64,000 nucleotides of DNA, taken from assembly GCF_003967595.1 (NCBI RefSeq), contig NZ_BIFW01000005.1:124001-188000 (forward strand), given 5' to 3'. The notes under the pieces are model-generated. The model was not told where the DNA came from. It saw nothing but the letters and a program-made list of their open reading frames with translations, and did no database searches. Below, one piece after another: positions 35,402-43,788 of this stretch. The translations under genes were made by a program, and so were the position numbers. The stretch comes from Companilactobacillus musae. Lineage in GTDB: Bacteria > Bacillota > Bacilli > Lactobacillales > Lactobacillaceae. Each line of letters opens with the position of its first letter. The first letter of the stretch is position 1.

Positions 35402-35914
35402 ATGCCACGTAATTTAAAAGAAGAAATTGTATTCACAGCCATTATGGCCGGATTGATGGTTTTAGTAATGACGGGATATAATGTTGCCATGGCTCAGGGG
35501 CTCAGCAGTGGGTTGCCAATGGCAATTTTAAGCGCTTATCCACTAGGTTTGGGTGTCGCTATCGTATTGGATCTACTAATTGTTGGACCAATCGCTAAAG
35601 GATTAGCTTTCAAATATATTATCAATGATTATATGAAGAGAAATACTGCTTTAATCGGTATCACAATCTCAGTTTTGATGGTTCTTGGAATGGTAACTTT
35701 GATGTCATTCTTCGGAATCGCCGTTGAAGGTAAGTTATCTCAAGGACATGTCCTAGCTACTTATGGTCATACTTGGATCTTTAACTTGATTGTTGCTTTA
35801 CCGCTACAATTATTGATCGTTGGACCAATTGCTCGTGGAGTATTGGGTAAGATGCAAAAAGCAGTTGCTAAAGTTGAAGAAACAGAAACAAAACAAGCTG
35901 AAGAAGAAATCTAA
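35402..35914 (+). CDS. DUF2798 family membrane protein
   Basis: 170 residues from ATG 35402, seven bases after AGGAG. It has four membrane spans made of two repeats of the DUF2798 unit: MPRNLKEEIVFTAIMAGLMV..GYNVA.AQG in the first, and ALIGITISVLMVLGMVTLMS..G in the second. Each unit carries a YPLG- or ALPLQ-type turn followed by LLIVGPIA.G. Function is unknown. It ends in a Glu/Lys-rich tail, with its own terminator downstream. Confidence 0.8.
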   Translation: MPRNLKEEIVFTAIMAGLMVLVMTGYNVAMAQGLSSGLPMAILSAYPLGLGVAIVLDLLIVGPIAKGLAFKYIINDYMKRNTALIGITISVLMVLGMVTLMSFFGIAVEGKLSQGHVLATYGHTWIFNLIVALPLQLLIVGPIARGVLGKMQKAVAKVEETETKQAEEEI

Positions 35915-35933
35915 TTTTATAGTTATCTAAAAT

Positions 35934-35977
35934 AGCCTTACCGTATTTATTTTGAATACAGTAAGGCTGTTTTTTTA
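35934..35977 (+). terminator. Terminator after DUF2798 gene
   Basis: AGCCTTACCGTATT / GAATACAGTAAGGCT and seven T. Confidence 0.87.
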
Positions 35978-36004
35978 CGTAGTTTTAAGATGGAATCACA
36001 AAAG

Positions 36005-36041
36005 TTGCTTGAATTTAAATATGAGGATATACTTCGTATAT
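36005..36041 (+). promoter_or_regulatory. mazEF promoter with palindromic operator
   Basis: -35 TTGCTT (36005-36010), 17-base spacer, -10 TATACT (36028-36033). The -10 lies inside the palindrome ATATAC-TTC-GTATAT (36027-36041), so a bound MazE-MazF complex would cover the promoter. Confidence 0.55.
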
Positions 36042-36055
36042 ACGGAGGTGGCGAT

Positions 36056-36283
36056 ATGAGTGTTAAAGCTAGAAAAGTAGGCAATTCTAAGGTTTTTACT
36101 ATCCCTCAAGGGATAAAACCGACAGATGGAGAATACGATGTTTTCCAAGGCCGTCATGGTTCCATTGTATTTACACCCAAAAGAACCAATATTTTTAAGG
36201 ATAAAAAGTTTATCAAAACTCATGATTTAGCACAACGTGAAGAATTTACTGATAAATCAAAGGGAGAAGAGGAAATTGACTAA
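36056..36283 (+). CDS. mazE: MazE/AbrB-type antitoxin
   Basis: 75 residues from ATG 36056, directly after GGAGGTGG; an upstream in-frame ATG would run through the promoter. The N-terminal swapped-hairpin AbrB motif reads VKARKVGNSKVFTIPQGI. The acidic, unstructured tail (about 45-75, rich in Glu/Asp/Lys) is the part that wraps MazF in this family. It overlaps the toxin gene by 8 bases. Confidence 0.82.
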   Translation: MSVKARKVGNSKVFTIPQGIKPTDGEYDVFQGRHGSIVFTPKRTNIFKDKKFIKTHDLAQREEFTDKSKGEEEID

Positions 36284-36623
36284 GTATATTCCCGAACGGC
36301 AAGATGTAGTATGGTTAGATTTTGATCCATCTTCTGGTGAAGAAATTAAGAAAAGACGTCCAGCGTTAGTTCTTAGTAACCGTGGTTACAGTGAATTGAC
36401 CAGATTAGTTTTGGTTTGTCCAATTACACATGCCAACAAAAATCATTTAAAAAAAACGGGTTTGCTTATTCCTCTTGTTGGAATATCAGAAATTGATGGA
36501 TTCATTAATCCTTTACAACTTCATACCTTTGATTATCAGTCGAGAAGTATTCGTAAAATTAGTGAATTAGATGACAGTTCTTTCTTTGACGTTATTAGAA
36601 TTGTTAGTGATATTGTCGATTAG
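36276..36623 (+). CDS. mazF: MazF/PemK-type mRNA interferase toxin
   Basis: 115 residues from TTG 36276, seven bases after AAAGGGAGAAG, overlapping the antitoxin stop. Family motifs: YIPERQDVVWLDFDPSSGEE.KKRRPALVLS, VCPITHA, and IDGFINPLQLHTFDY followed by D.R. The family cleaves mRNA at short single-stranded sequences when not bound by antitoxin. The 3' end overlaps the convergent lrp-type gene by 4 bases, with no terminator between. Confidence 0.85.
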   Translation: MTKYIPERQDVVWLDFDPSSGEEIKKRRPALVLSNRGYSELTRLVLVCPITHANKNHLKKTGLLIPLVGISEIDGFINPLQLHTFDYQSRSIRKISELDDSSFFDVIRIVSDIVD

Positions 36624-37033
36624 CTCAGTTCAGAAATAACATTGAGAACTTGATAATTGGTATATTTTCCTAGTTCGGTTAAAAAGTTATTTAACTCTGT
36701 ATTGGAGTGGAAAGCACTCTGAATCATATAGTTCATTTGACCAGAGATTTGATAGTGATGGCGGATGAAGTTTCTTTTAGAATGAATAAAATTAAGATAC
36801 TTTTTGAGACTACGATAATCCATTTCAGTCATAATAAAAACTTGATGGATGTAGCCCATTTTTTCAAGATCAACTTCGATTGTATATTTTTTGATGACAT
36901 GTTCGTCTTCGAGTTGTTCAATTCTAGTGGCAACGGCTGGGGGAGTCAGATTAACTAACTCGGCTAATTTGTTCTTCTTTATGTGGCTGTCTTTGTTTAG
37001 ATGTTTTAAAATTTTTAAGTCTGTTTTGTCCAA
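36620..37033 (-). CDS. Lrp/AsnC-family transcriptional regulator
   Basis: 137 residues. The HTH is KILKHLNKDSHIKKNKLAELVNLTPPAVATRIEQLE, followed by a RAM-type sensor half (VFIMTEM, FIRHHYQISGQMNYMI). Start is TTG 37033; an ATG seven bases upstream is out of frame. It is divergent from the SMR gene and probably controls it. Confidence 0.83.
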   Translation of the reverse strand: MDKTDLKILKHLNKDSHIKKNKLAELVNLTPPAVATRIEQLEDEHVIKKYTIEVDLEKMGYIHQVFIMTEMDYRSLKKYLNFIHSKRNFIRHHYQISGQMNYMIQSAFHSNTELNNFLTELGKYTNYQVLNVISELS

Positions 37034-37215
37034 AGATCATCGTTCTTTCTGTATTAGAGTTTATGATTATTTTATCTTGATATTTTTTGATTTCACACGA
37101 TATAATATCGATTGTTATGAAAAAAGATTATATATTAAGATACGCATGTGCCTGGGAGTCTAGGTGGAAAGCCCATTTTAAATAATAAAAATCATTTAAA
37201 AAAGAGGTATTTGAA
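37034..37215 (+). promoter_or_regulatory. Leader region of the SMR gene
   Basis: It contains GTGCCTGGGAGTCTAGGTGG and AAAGCCCA (37148-37178), a GC-rich island with possible TGGG/CCCA and CCT/AGG pairings in otherwise AT-rich DNA. It may be a structured leader or a binding site for the Lrp-type regulator; no known riboswitch class fits. Confidence 0.3.
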
Positions 37216-37533
37216 ATGGGATATTTATATTTAGGATTATCGGTAATTGGTGAAGTATTAGGAACAAATCTATTAAAGGCATCTGATGGATTTTCACGGA
37301 TTGTATTTGCAGTGGGAAGTTTAGTAGCATATTTGTTTTGTTTCTATTTCTTATCTTTGAGTATGAGAACAATGAATATGAATGTTATTTATGCTTTATG
37401 GGCTGGCACAGGAATTGTTGCTACAACAATTCTATCGGTTTTTCTTTGGCATGAATCTATCAGTTGGACAATAGTTTTAGGCGTTGTGCTTATTACCGTA
37501 GGTTCGGTTTTGTTAAATTTGCATATTAATTAG
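37216..37533 (+). CDS. Small multidrug resistance (SMR) family transporter
   Basis: 105 residues, four membrane spans. The essential Glu is at position 13 (LSVIGEVLGTNLLKAS), and the signature LSLSMRTMNMNVIYALWAGTGIV is present. SMR proteins exchange protons for cationic drugs, or in the Gdx branch for guanidinium; this one looks more like the EmrE/Qac branch, but the call is not firm. AAAGAGG lies 9 bases before the ATG. Alone, divergent from lrp. Confidence 0.85.
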   Translation: MGYLYLGLSVIGEVLGTNLLKASDGFSRIVFAVGSLVAYLFCFYFLSLSMRTMNMNVIYALWAGTGIVATTILSVFLWHESISWTIVLGVVLITVGSVLLNLHIN

Positions 37534-37535
37534 TT

Positions 37536-37593
37536 AAAAAAGCCTTTGTAATTCTTGAAAGTGAAAATCTTCCAAGTTTACAAAGGTTTTTTG
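37536..37593. terminator. Bidirectional terminator SMR / APC permease
   Basis: AAAAAAGCCTTTGTAATTCTTG / CCAAGTTTACAAAGGTTTTTT. Confidence 0.86.
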
Positions 37594-37600
37594 TTTAATA

Positions 37601-39007
37601 TTAATCTTCAGCTTGTTGTAATTTAGAATGTCTAATTCCGTAAACAAAGTAGAAAATCACACCAAGAACTAACCATATTGAAACAGAAATTTTAGTTAGA
37701 TTTGGCAACATGATGATAAAGTAAACACTGAATAATCCAGATAAAACAGGTAATACTGGATATAAAGGCATTTTGAAACCATCATTAATGATATCTTTAC
37801 GACGTCTTAAAGGAATAACTCCAAATGAGATGAAGGCGAATGCTAATAGAGTACCAGCATTAATTAGCGAAGCTAATTGTGTCAATGGAACCATAGCTGC
37901 AAAGAATGTTTGAATAATAGTTGCGATGATAATGGCATTAGTTGGTACAGCTCTTTTTGAACTGACAGAACCTAAGAACTTAGGCAACAATCCGTCACGT
38001 CCTAATGCATAAACCAAACGTGAACCACCAAAGAACATGGTGATCATAGCAGTAAAGATACCGATTAAGGCTCCCAGAGTAATAACTTTGTTCCAAGCCC
38101 CTAAGTGAATAACTTTTAAGGCATAAGCTGCTGGGTCGTCCACATTTAGCTTAGTGTAATGAACGATACCGGTTAAAACGAATGAGAAAGCTACATATAA
38201 AACAACGGCTACAATAACTGTACCAATGATTCCCTTAACAACATTTTTACCGGGATCAACAGTTTCAGCTGAATTAGCGGCCAAAGCATCAAAACCGATA
38301 AAAGCAAAGAAAACAGTTGCGGCAGCGGTAGAAATCCCACCTAGACCAAATGGTGTTGAGTGAAACTTAGCAGGATAGAATGGTACATAATTAGAAGTTT
38401 TGATGTAGAAAACTCCAACAACGACAAACAAAATGATAATAGCAACTTTAACGACTACGGCGATATTTTCAATTCGTTTTGATAAATTGACACCGTGGAA
38501 AATGATGAAAGCTACGACTAAAACAATTAATCCAGCGGTTAAGTTGATTACACCACCTTCTAAAGGTCCAGCCTGCAAGGCTTTGGGTAAAGTAATCCCA
38601 AAAGTGGCCAAAATATTGTCATTGAAATAAGATGCAAAACCAGTTGCTTCAGCAGAAACAGCTAAGAAGTATTCCAAAATTAGAGCCCAACCTAAGAGCC
38701 AACCAATAAATTCCCCATAAATGACTGATCCAAAAGAATAAGCAGAACCAGCAACGGGCATAGCTGATGAAAATTCAGCGTAGGCCATTCCGACCATTCC
38801 GGAAACTAAAGCGGCTACTAAAAAGGCGATAACTACCGCTGGACCAGCATGCAGAGCAGCCTCGTGACCTGGCAGAATAAAGATACCAGTTCCGATAACT
38901 GCTCCAATCCCCAAAGCGACAAGGTCCTTAGCGTGTAAAGTTCGTACTAAATGAGAGTCCGCTTTAACATAATTAGCGACGCTCTCTTTTTTAAAGATAT
39001 TTTTCAT
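37601..39007 (-). CDS. APC-family amino acid permease (cationic amino acid transporter-like)
   Basis: 468 residues with twelve hydrophobic segments. The family start LHAKDLVALGIGAVIGTGIFILPG, then PAVVIAFLVAALVSG..G and FAFIGFDALAANSAETVDPGKN are typical of the YfnA/CAT branch. It likely imports or exchanges amino acids with protons. GGGGGA lies before the ATG. Single gene. Confidence 0.87.
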   Translation of the reverse strand: MKNIFKKESVANYVKADSHLVRTLHAKDLVALGIGAVIGTGIFILPGHEAALHAGPAVVIAFLVAALVSGMVGMAYAEFSSAMPVAGSAYSFGSVIYGEFIGWLLGWALILEYFLAVSAEATGFASYFNDNILATFGITLPKALQAGPLEGGVINLTAGLIVLVVAFIIFHGVNLSKRIENIAVVVKVAIIILFVVVGVFYIKTSNYVPFYPAKFHSTPFGLGGISTAAATVFFAFIGFDALAANSAETVDPGKNVVKGIIGTVIVAVVLYVAFSFVLTGIVHYTKLNVDDPAAYALKVIHLGAWNKVITLGALIGIFTAMITMFFGGSRLVYALGRDGLLPKFLGSVSSKRAVPTNAIIIATIIQTFFAAMVPLTQLASLINAGTLLAFAFISFGVIPLRRRKDIINDGFKMPLYPVLPVLSGLFSVYFIIMLPNLTKISVSIWLVLGVIFYFVYGIRHSKLQQAED

Positions 39008-39145
39008 ATAAATCCCCCTGTGTATCTATGAAAATTATTTCCTGAAAATGAGAATGCATCTTTCATTATCACTTAAAAGGGATTTATTAACAACTAAAAA
39101 TTATAATTTCATTATAACTTCATTAGATTGATGGAAGGTTTATTA

Positions 39146-39291
39146 GAATTTCCGTCCTCCACAACAAAGAAAAATTCGTGCCCACTACTGAGCCCATTTT
39201 TTCTTTATTGCTACGGACTAGTTTATTGTTTTATTTCAATGTCTGGGTAAAAAATAAAACATGTTGCATGTTTGCAACCGAACTTGAACAA
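39146..39291 (+). repeat. Shortened copy of the dispersed repeat element
   Basis: CCGTCCTCCACAACAAAGAA (left arm), then CGTGCCCACTACTGAGCCCA and TTCTTTATTGCTACGGAC (right arm) form a hairpin at 39148-39223. GGACTAGTTTATTG and the outer end TTGCAACCGAACTTGA (39273-39288) match the right half of the copy at 63646-63777. The left outer end and most of the centre are missing. Confidence 0.75.
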
Positions 39292-39302
39292 GAATCTTAA
39301 TT

Positions 39303-40145
39303 TCATCTCAAAATATCGAGAAATTTTTCAAATGATCGACTGATAATATAGTCTTTTCGATAAATGAATGATACTGGTAAAGTTGAAAATTCTTCGGGAA
39401 GATCTAGAGCTTTAATAGTTTTATTAATAATAAATGGTTCGGCTACTTTTCTTGGCAGAACGCTGATCCCTAGTCCAGCACTGACACTGGCAATAATGGC
39501 ATTGAGGTAGTTGAACTCAATAGGGTGATGAATCATGATTTTTTGTGAATCCAACCAACTTTCTAGGATTTTTCGATAAGCACAACCAACAGGGAAAACC
39601 AATAGGGAACTATTATCAATGTCGATATCTGGGGCGTTAGCGGTTATTAAACATAGTTCTTCATTTTTGAGTGGTAAAGAGATTAGGTCATCTTCGCTGA
39701 TTTTTCCGCCGATAATGGCTCCGTCTAATTCATAATTAAGAACTCTTTTGGCACTGGATAAAGTAGTACCAGTTTCAATAGAGAGTTCAACATTAGGATT
39801 ATGATGATGGTATTGAGAAAGAATCGTTGGTAAATAGGTTGAAGCGGCGGTCTGTAATGTACCGATGTGTAGTTGACCTTGAATTTTTTGGGGATGTTGT
39901 AACTTGTTAATAGTATCGTCGGTTAAACTGACAATTTTAATAGCTCTTTGGTAGAGTTCTTTTCCAGAGTCGGTCAAAGTGATTCCCCGGTTGCTTCGAT
40001 AAAATAATTGAGTTTGTAAATCTTCTTCTAATTGATGAACCTTAGTAGAGATATTTGATTGAGCATATCCAAGTTCTTGAGCTGCTGCTGAGATACTTCC
40101 TTTTTGAGTAACTGTGATAAACATTTTTAAAGTATCAGTATTCAT
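39303..40145 (-). CDS. LysR-family transcriptional regulator
   Basis: 280 residues. HTH: LKMFITVTQKGSISAAAQELGYAQSNISTKVHQLEEDL; the effector domain starts near LHIGTLQTAAS. It is divergent from the hydrolase gene, and the only clear dyad between them (40163-40179) has LysR-box spacing. Confidence 0.87.
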   Translation of the reverse strand: MNTDTLKMFITVTQKGSISAAAQELGYAQSNISTKVHQLEEDLQTQLFYRSNRGITLTDSGKELYQRAIKIVSLTDDTINKLQHPQKIQGQLHIGTLQTAASTYLPTILSQYHHHNPNVELSIETGTTLSSAKRVLNYELDGAIIGGKISEDDLISLPLKNEELCLITANAPDIDIDNSSLLVFPVGCAYRKILESWLDSQKIMIHHPIEFNYLNAIIASVSAGLGISVLPRKVAEPFIINKTIKALDLPEEFSTLPVSFIYRKDYIISRSFEKFLDILR

Positions 40146-40162
40146 AATTATTTTCTCCTAGC

Positions 40163-40179
40163 TATCTGTTTTTGAGATA
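40163..40179. promoter_or_regulatory. Candidate LysR box TATCT-N7-AGATA
   Basis: Perfect 5-bp inverted arms with T-N11-A spacing, 18 bases upstream of the lysR start and 92 before the hydrolase ATG. Confidence 0.5.
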
Positions 40180-40270
40180 CCCTGATTCTAATATTCATAG
40201 TTTATTATATGGCAAGTTGAACCTATACTTAGTTCATAAAGTTAAACAAAACGAATTGAGGTCAGTGAAG

Positions 40271-41110
40271 ATGAAATATTCAACAATTAAAGTTAATGGA
40301 TTAGATGTTTTTTATCGTGAAAGTGGTTCTGAGGATAAGCCAGATTTTGTTTTACTACATGGATTTCCTACAGCTAGTCATATGTTCAGAAATTTGATAC
40401 CAATGCTAGAAAAGAATTTCCACGTTATTGCTCCAGATTTCATTGGCTTTGGCCAATCAGCAGCTCCCGAGCATACACAATTTGAATATACATTTGCCAA
40501 TTTAACAAAGTATGTCGATGATTTTTTGACAGCAATGAAGATTGATAAATTTTATCTTTACGTTTTCGACTACGGTGCCCCAATTGGTTTTAATTTAGCA
40601 GCTAAATATCCAGAGAGAATTTTAGGAATTGTCAGTCAAAACGGTAATATTTATCAAGAAGGACTGGGTTCTAAGTGGGCCGGCCGTAAAACATATTGGG
40701 ATAATCCAACTAAAGAATTACGTGAGAGCTATAAATCTGCTTTTCAACCAGAAACAATCAAAGGTCAATATCTTGGTGGCGAAAAGGAAGGCAGTGTATC
40801 ACCAGACGGTTATACGTTGGATATCCATTACACTGAATTGCCTGACTATGCTGAAAGACAATCAGATTTAATCTTTGATTATCAAAGTAACGTAAGAAAT
40901 TATCCTAAGTATCAAAAGTATGTTCGCGATTATCAACCAGAAATCATTGCCGCATGGGGTAAAAATGATCCTAGTTTCGTTTATCAAGGTGCACAAGCTT
41001 TTGCTAAAGATGATACGAATGCTGAAGTTCATTTGTTAGATGGTGGTCATTTTGTATTAGAATCACATTGGCAAGAAATTGGTCAGTTGATTCTTGATAG
41101 ATGGGCTTAA
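40271..41110 (+). CDS. Alpha/beta hydrolase with Asp nucleophile (haloalkane dehalogenase/epoxide hydrolase-like)
   Basis: 279 residues from ATG 40271 (GAGG at 40258); the frame is open further upstream without a ribosome site. HGFPTASHMFRNLIP, FIGFGQSAAP, and a nucleophile elbow FDYGAPIGF carrying Asp rather than Ser put it in the dehalogenase/epoxide hydrolase group. The acid may be Asp in WGKNDPSF and the base His in DGGHFVLE. Substrate unknown. Divergent from LysR, which likely controls it. Confidence 0.83.
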   Translation: MKYSTIKVNGLDVFYRESGSEDKPDFVLLHGFPTASHMFRNLIPMLEKNFHVIAPDFIGFGQSAAPEHTQFEYTFANLTKYVDDFLTAMKIDKFYLYVFDYGAPIGFNLAAKYPERILGIVSQNGNIYQEGLGSKWAGRKTYWDNPTKELRESYKSAFQPETIKGQYLGGEKEGSVSPDGYTLDIHYTELPDYAERQSDLIFDYQSNVRNYPKYQKYVRDYQPEIIAAWGKNDPSFVYQGAQAFAKDDTNAEVHLLDGGHFVLESHWQEIGQLILDRWA

Positions 41111-41151
41111 AAAGGTAGAGAGCAAAACAGAAACTGTCTAATTCATGAAAA

Positions 41152-41195
41152 AATCCCCATGTGAGGGCCTGAATGGTTGTCACATGGGGACTTTG
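41152..41195. terminator. Convergent terminator, hydrolase / nitroreductase
   Basis: AATCCCCATGTGA / TCACATGGGGACTTTG, a 12-bp GC-rich stem. Confidence 0.84.
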
Positions 41196-41235
41196 CTATT
41201 AACTGGTTTCTAATTTCTAAAATTATTAATCAAAT

Positions 41236-41694
41236 TTACTTAACAATATTAGTTTTAATTTTATCAAGTGAGATTTCACGTGGAACAAATTTCTCAGTTG
41301 TCTGGCCCAAAGTCAAAGCAAAGATTGGTTTGAATCCGTCAGGAATAACGTCATCAGGAATTGAACCAAGACTAGACATATTATAGTTAGCACCAAGTCC
41401 TTGATCTTCGGCTGTTAATTCCATGTTATGAACGATTGTTCCAGCAGAAATATCTTCCATGGCACTAGGATTCTTGGCGGAAACCACAATAACAGTTGGT
41501 GCATCATAGATACCACTGAGTTTGTTTAAAATCTCGGCCTTTTGGATAACCGTTAAACGATAATTCTCGAATTCTCCCATTCCAACGGCAGCAGCGTTTG
41601 CGGCAGTGATAATTTTTTGAAGTTGTTCCTTGGTGATTTGACCAGAATATTGACGAACGGCCTTACGTGATTGAATCATTTTAAAAGTTTCCAT
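41236..41694 (-). CDS. Small nitroreductase-family protein
   Basis: 152 residues, shorter than the usual 190-220. The start METFKMIQSRKAVRQYSGQITKEQLQKII is the FMN-binding nitroreductase signature, followed by VIVVSAKNP and DISAGTIVHNMELTAEDQGLGANY. The C-terminal part is compact, with a typical LGQ.TEKFVPR end. It would be an FMN/NAD(P)H reductase of unknown substrate. GGAGG lies 9 bases upstream of the ATG. Same strand as the YafY gene. Confidence 0.82.
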   Translation of the reverse strand: METFKMIQSRKAVRQYSGQITKEQLQKIITAANAAAVGMGEFENYRLTVIQKAEILNKLSGIYDAPTVIVVSAKNPSAMEDISAGTIVHNMELTAEDQGLGANYNMSSLGSIPDDVIPDGFKPIFALTLGQTTEKFVPREISLDKIKTNIVK

Positions 41695-41732
41695 TATAAA
41701 ACCTCCATTATTTAGATTCTCTACTATCTATT

Positions 41733-42665
41733 TTAATACTTTGCGATAATTTTTCTTAGTTCATTTAGATAGGCTTGCTTTAACTCGGTTGGATAATCAA
41801 TCGTGACATTTTGACCTAGAGTGATGAGATATTCCACCATATAATCGAACTCATCCTGATTGTAGCCCCCATAAAGGTAGATTTGATTGCCTTCTTCCTT
41901 GAGATGCATATTGGGGTAGTTATTTTTTTGAAAAAGTTCCCGACCCAGAGGGGTTAAGTGGCATTGAAATTTAATATTATGGTAGGTATTTTCGTAATTT
42001 TCTTTGAATTGTTTTAGTTCTGAATGGCCATAGGTATCTTTGACTTGAGCGTTGATTTGGCATCTTTCGATACAGTCACAACGATAAGTAGCCCATTTCT
42101 TTGTTTGAATATTGTAAGCATCGCAAAACCAGATACCATTTCGATACAGCAAATTGAAAACTTGAATCTGTTGCTGACTGCGGTGATGTTGGTTGTAAGT
42201 AATATTAAGCACTTTTTGATCGATGACTGACTTTAAAATAATACTTAAAAAATTGGGAGCGGTGATTGAAGGAATACGGTAGTAACTGACGGCCTTTTGC
42301 ATTTTAGCAACGTAATCTTGTTGATGTTTGGGTAAAGTTGCCATTAATTTGTCATAAATATGTTTGTAGGATTTTTCAAATGGTGTGGCCGATAATTGGC
42401 TCAAAGCTTTGATAGCAAAGAAGATGGCGTTGACCTCATCCAGATTGAAAATAACTGGCACTAATAATTCCTGATTAACGAGATGATAACCACCGTAACG
42501 ACCATTCTCAACGTAAAAGGACAATCCCATTTGTTCTAGTTCTGAAATATCCCGTAAGGCAGTTCGTTTAGAAATTTGAAATTCAGAGATCAGGTCATTG
42601 ATTTGAAAGAAGTTTTTAGTGCTTAAAAAAATGAGTTCTTGGTTTAATCGATCAGCTTTATTCAT
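41733..42665 (-). CDS. YafY-type regulator with HTH and WYL domain
   Basis: 310 residues from the ATG at 42665 (CGAGGAAAT before it); the frame extends upstream but lacks a site there. N-terminal HTH_11 (FFQINDLISEFQISKRTALRDISELEQMGLSF) and a WYL domain (about 140-230; NITYNQHHRSQQQ, VFNLLYRNGIWFCDAYN, W.TYRCDCIERCQI) define the family. WYL domains bind ligands or nucleic acids. Divergent from the flavodoxin-fold reductase, with a 95-base space. Confidence 0.84.
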   Translation of the reverse strand: MNKADRLNQELIFLSTKNFFQINDLISEFQISKRTALRDISELEQMGLSFYVENGRYGGYHLVNQELLVPVIFNLDEVNAIFFAIKALSQLSATPFEKSYKHIYDKLMATLPKHQQDYVAKMQKAVSYYRIPSITAPNFLSIILKSVIDQKVLNITYNQHHRSQQQIQVFNLLYRNGIWFCDAYNIQTKKWATYRCDCIERCQINAQVKDTYGHSELKQFKENYENTYHNIKFQCHLTPLGRELFQKNNYPNMHLKEEGNQIYLYGGYNQDEFDYMVEYLITLGQNVTIDYPTELKQAYLNELRKIIAKY

Positions 42666-42760
42666 TTTATTTCCTCGGATTTCATTAAAGGTGCCATGAG
42701 TTGTCACCTTTAGATTGTAGGATATAACTATTGAAAAAGACATCCGAAAGAAGATATAAA

Positions 42761-43405
42761 ATGAAAACTTTAATTATTAATGCGCAACCAGATTATCGTA
42801 ATGGAGAACACTATTCCATCAAACTTCAACAAATATTCTTGAAAAAATTCCAAGCTAGTTTTCCTAATGAAACAGTCGATTTGATCAATCTTTACGGTAT
42901 GAAAATTCCACAATTAACAACTGATGAGTTGTTGGGAATCTGGGAAAAACAAGCTAATCAAATTACTTTAAACTCAGAAGAAAAACAAATATTCCAAATT
43001 AATCAGGATTTGATTCAACAATTTAAGGAGCATCATCGAATCGTGATTGTTTCTCCACTTCATAATTTTAATGTGACTTCAAGAATGAAGGACTATATTG
43101 ATAATATCTTTATAGCTCATGAAACTTTCAAATATACTGAACAAGGTTCGGTTGGTTTGATGACTGACGATTATCGCGTCATGTTGTTGCAAGCTAGTGG
43201 TTCGATCTATACGAATAATGATCGTTATACACCACTAGAATTTTCAAGAATGTATTTACAAGGTATTTTCCAAGAATTAATGGGCTTTGATAAGTTCTCC
43301 ATCGTTCGTGCTCAAGGGCTGCAAACCAGTGGAGTAGATGTCAACGAAGTCATACAACAATCTAAAGTTGATTTGGATAAAAAATTTGAGGAATTTTACA
43401 AGTGA
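42761..43405 (+). CDS. NAD(P)H-dependent FMN oxidoreductase, azoreductase/flavodoxin-like
   Basis: 214 residues from ATG 42761, GAAAGAAG before it. The flavodoxin-like start KTLIINAQPDYRNGEHYS, then IVIVSPLHNFNVTSRMKDYIDNIFIAHETFKYTEQGSVGLM, and LLQASG.IYT match the AzoR/KefF-like FMN reductases. It reduces azo dyes or quinones in the family; its role here is unknown, but it is consistent with the surrounding redox genes. Controlled probably by the divergent YafY protein. Confidence 0.83.
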   Translation: MKTLIINAQPDYRNGEHYSIKLQQIFLKKFQASFPNETVDLINLYGMKIPQLTTDELLGIWEKQANQITLNSEEKQIFQINQDLIQQFKEHHRIVIVSPLHNFNVTSRMKDYIDNIFIAHETFKYTEQGSVGLMTDDYRVMLLQASGSIYTNNDRYTPLEFSRMYLQGIFQELMGFDKFSIVRAQGLQTSGVDVNEVIQQSKVDLDKKFEEFYK

Positions 43406-43479
43406 TATAAGTATTCTTTTGGACTGGAAACATGCCATAATAAAATTAAGAACAAAAATTTTTAAGTGAGGTTGATTAT

Positions 43480-43710
43480 ATGAAACAATTTACACTTGAG
43501 GAATTAAAACAATATAATGGTGAAAACGGGCAACCGGCGTATGTTGCTATCGACGGTGTGGTCTATGACGTATCCGATGTTGATCCATGGGATGGTGGAA
43601 AACACCACGGTAATGTAGCTGGTAATGACTTGTCAGAAGCTATTATGCACTCGCCACATAAACATTCAGTTTTAGCAAAATTAAATGAAGTTGGAAAATT
43701 GGAACGCTAA
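43480..43710 (+). CDS. Stand-alone cytochrome b5-like heme-binding domain protein
   Basis: 76 residues, one domain only. FTLEELKQYNGENGQPAYVAIDGVVYDVSDVDPWDGGKHHGN and EAIMHSPHKHSVLAKL follow the cytochrome b5/steroid-binding fold. GKHHGN and SPHKHS could provide the axial His pair. There is no membrane anchor. It is an electron carrier or ligand binder of unknown partner. GTGAGG precedes the ATG at 10 bases. The stop codon lies in the loop edge of its terminator. Confidence 0.82.
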   Translation: MKQFTLEELKQYNGENGQPAYVAIDGVVYDVSDVDPWDGGKHHGNVAGNDLSEAIMHSPHKHSVLAKLNEVGKLER

Positions 43711-43727
43711 CAGAAGCGTTCTTTTTT
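43702..43727 (+). terminator. Terminator overlapping the end of the cytochrome b5-like gene
   Basis: GAACGCT (last codons) / AGCGTTC then six T. Confidence 0.85.
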
Positions 43728-43788
43728 ATTTTGATTTGGTAAAGAATAGTGCTAATATGTCTGAATCATATAAGCTAGGAGATTTGGA

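Noticed and set aside
36620-36623. Read-through fusion of mazF with the lrp gene
   Set aside because: They are on opposite strands and overlap by four bases at their stop codons only.
37148-37178. Guanidine or ZTP riboswitch before the SMR gene
   Set aside because: GCCTGGG recalls part of a ZTP aptamer, but the upstream half is missing, and no ykkC-type conserved blocks are seen; kept only as a possible structured leader.
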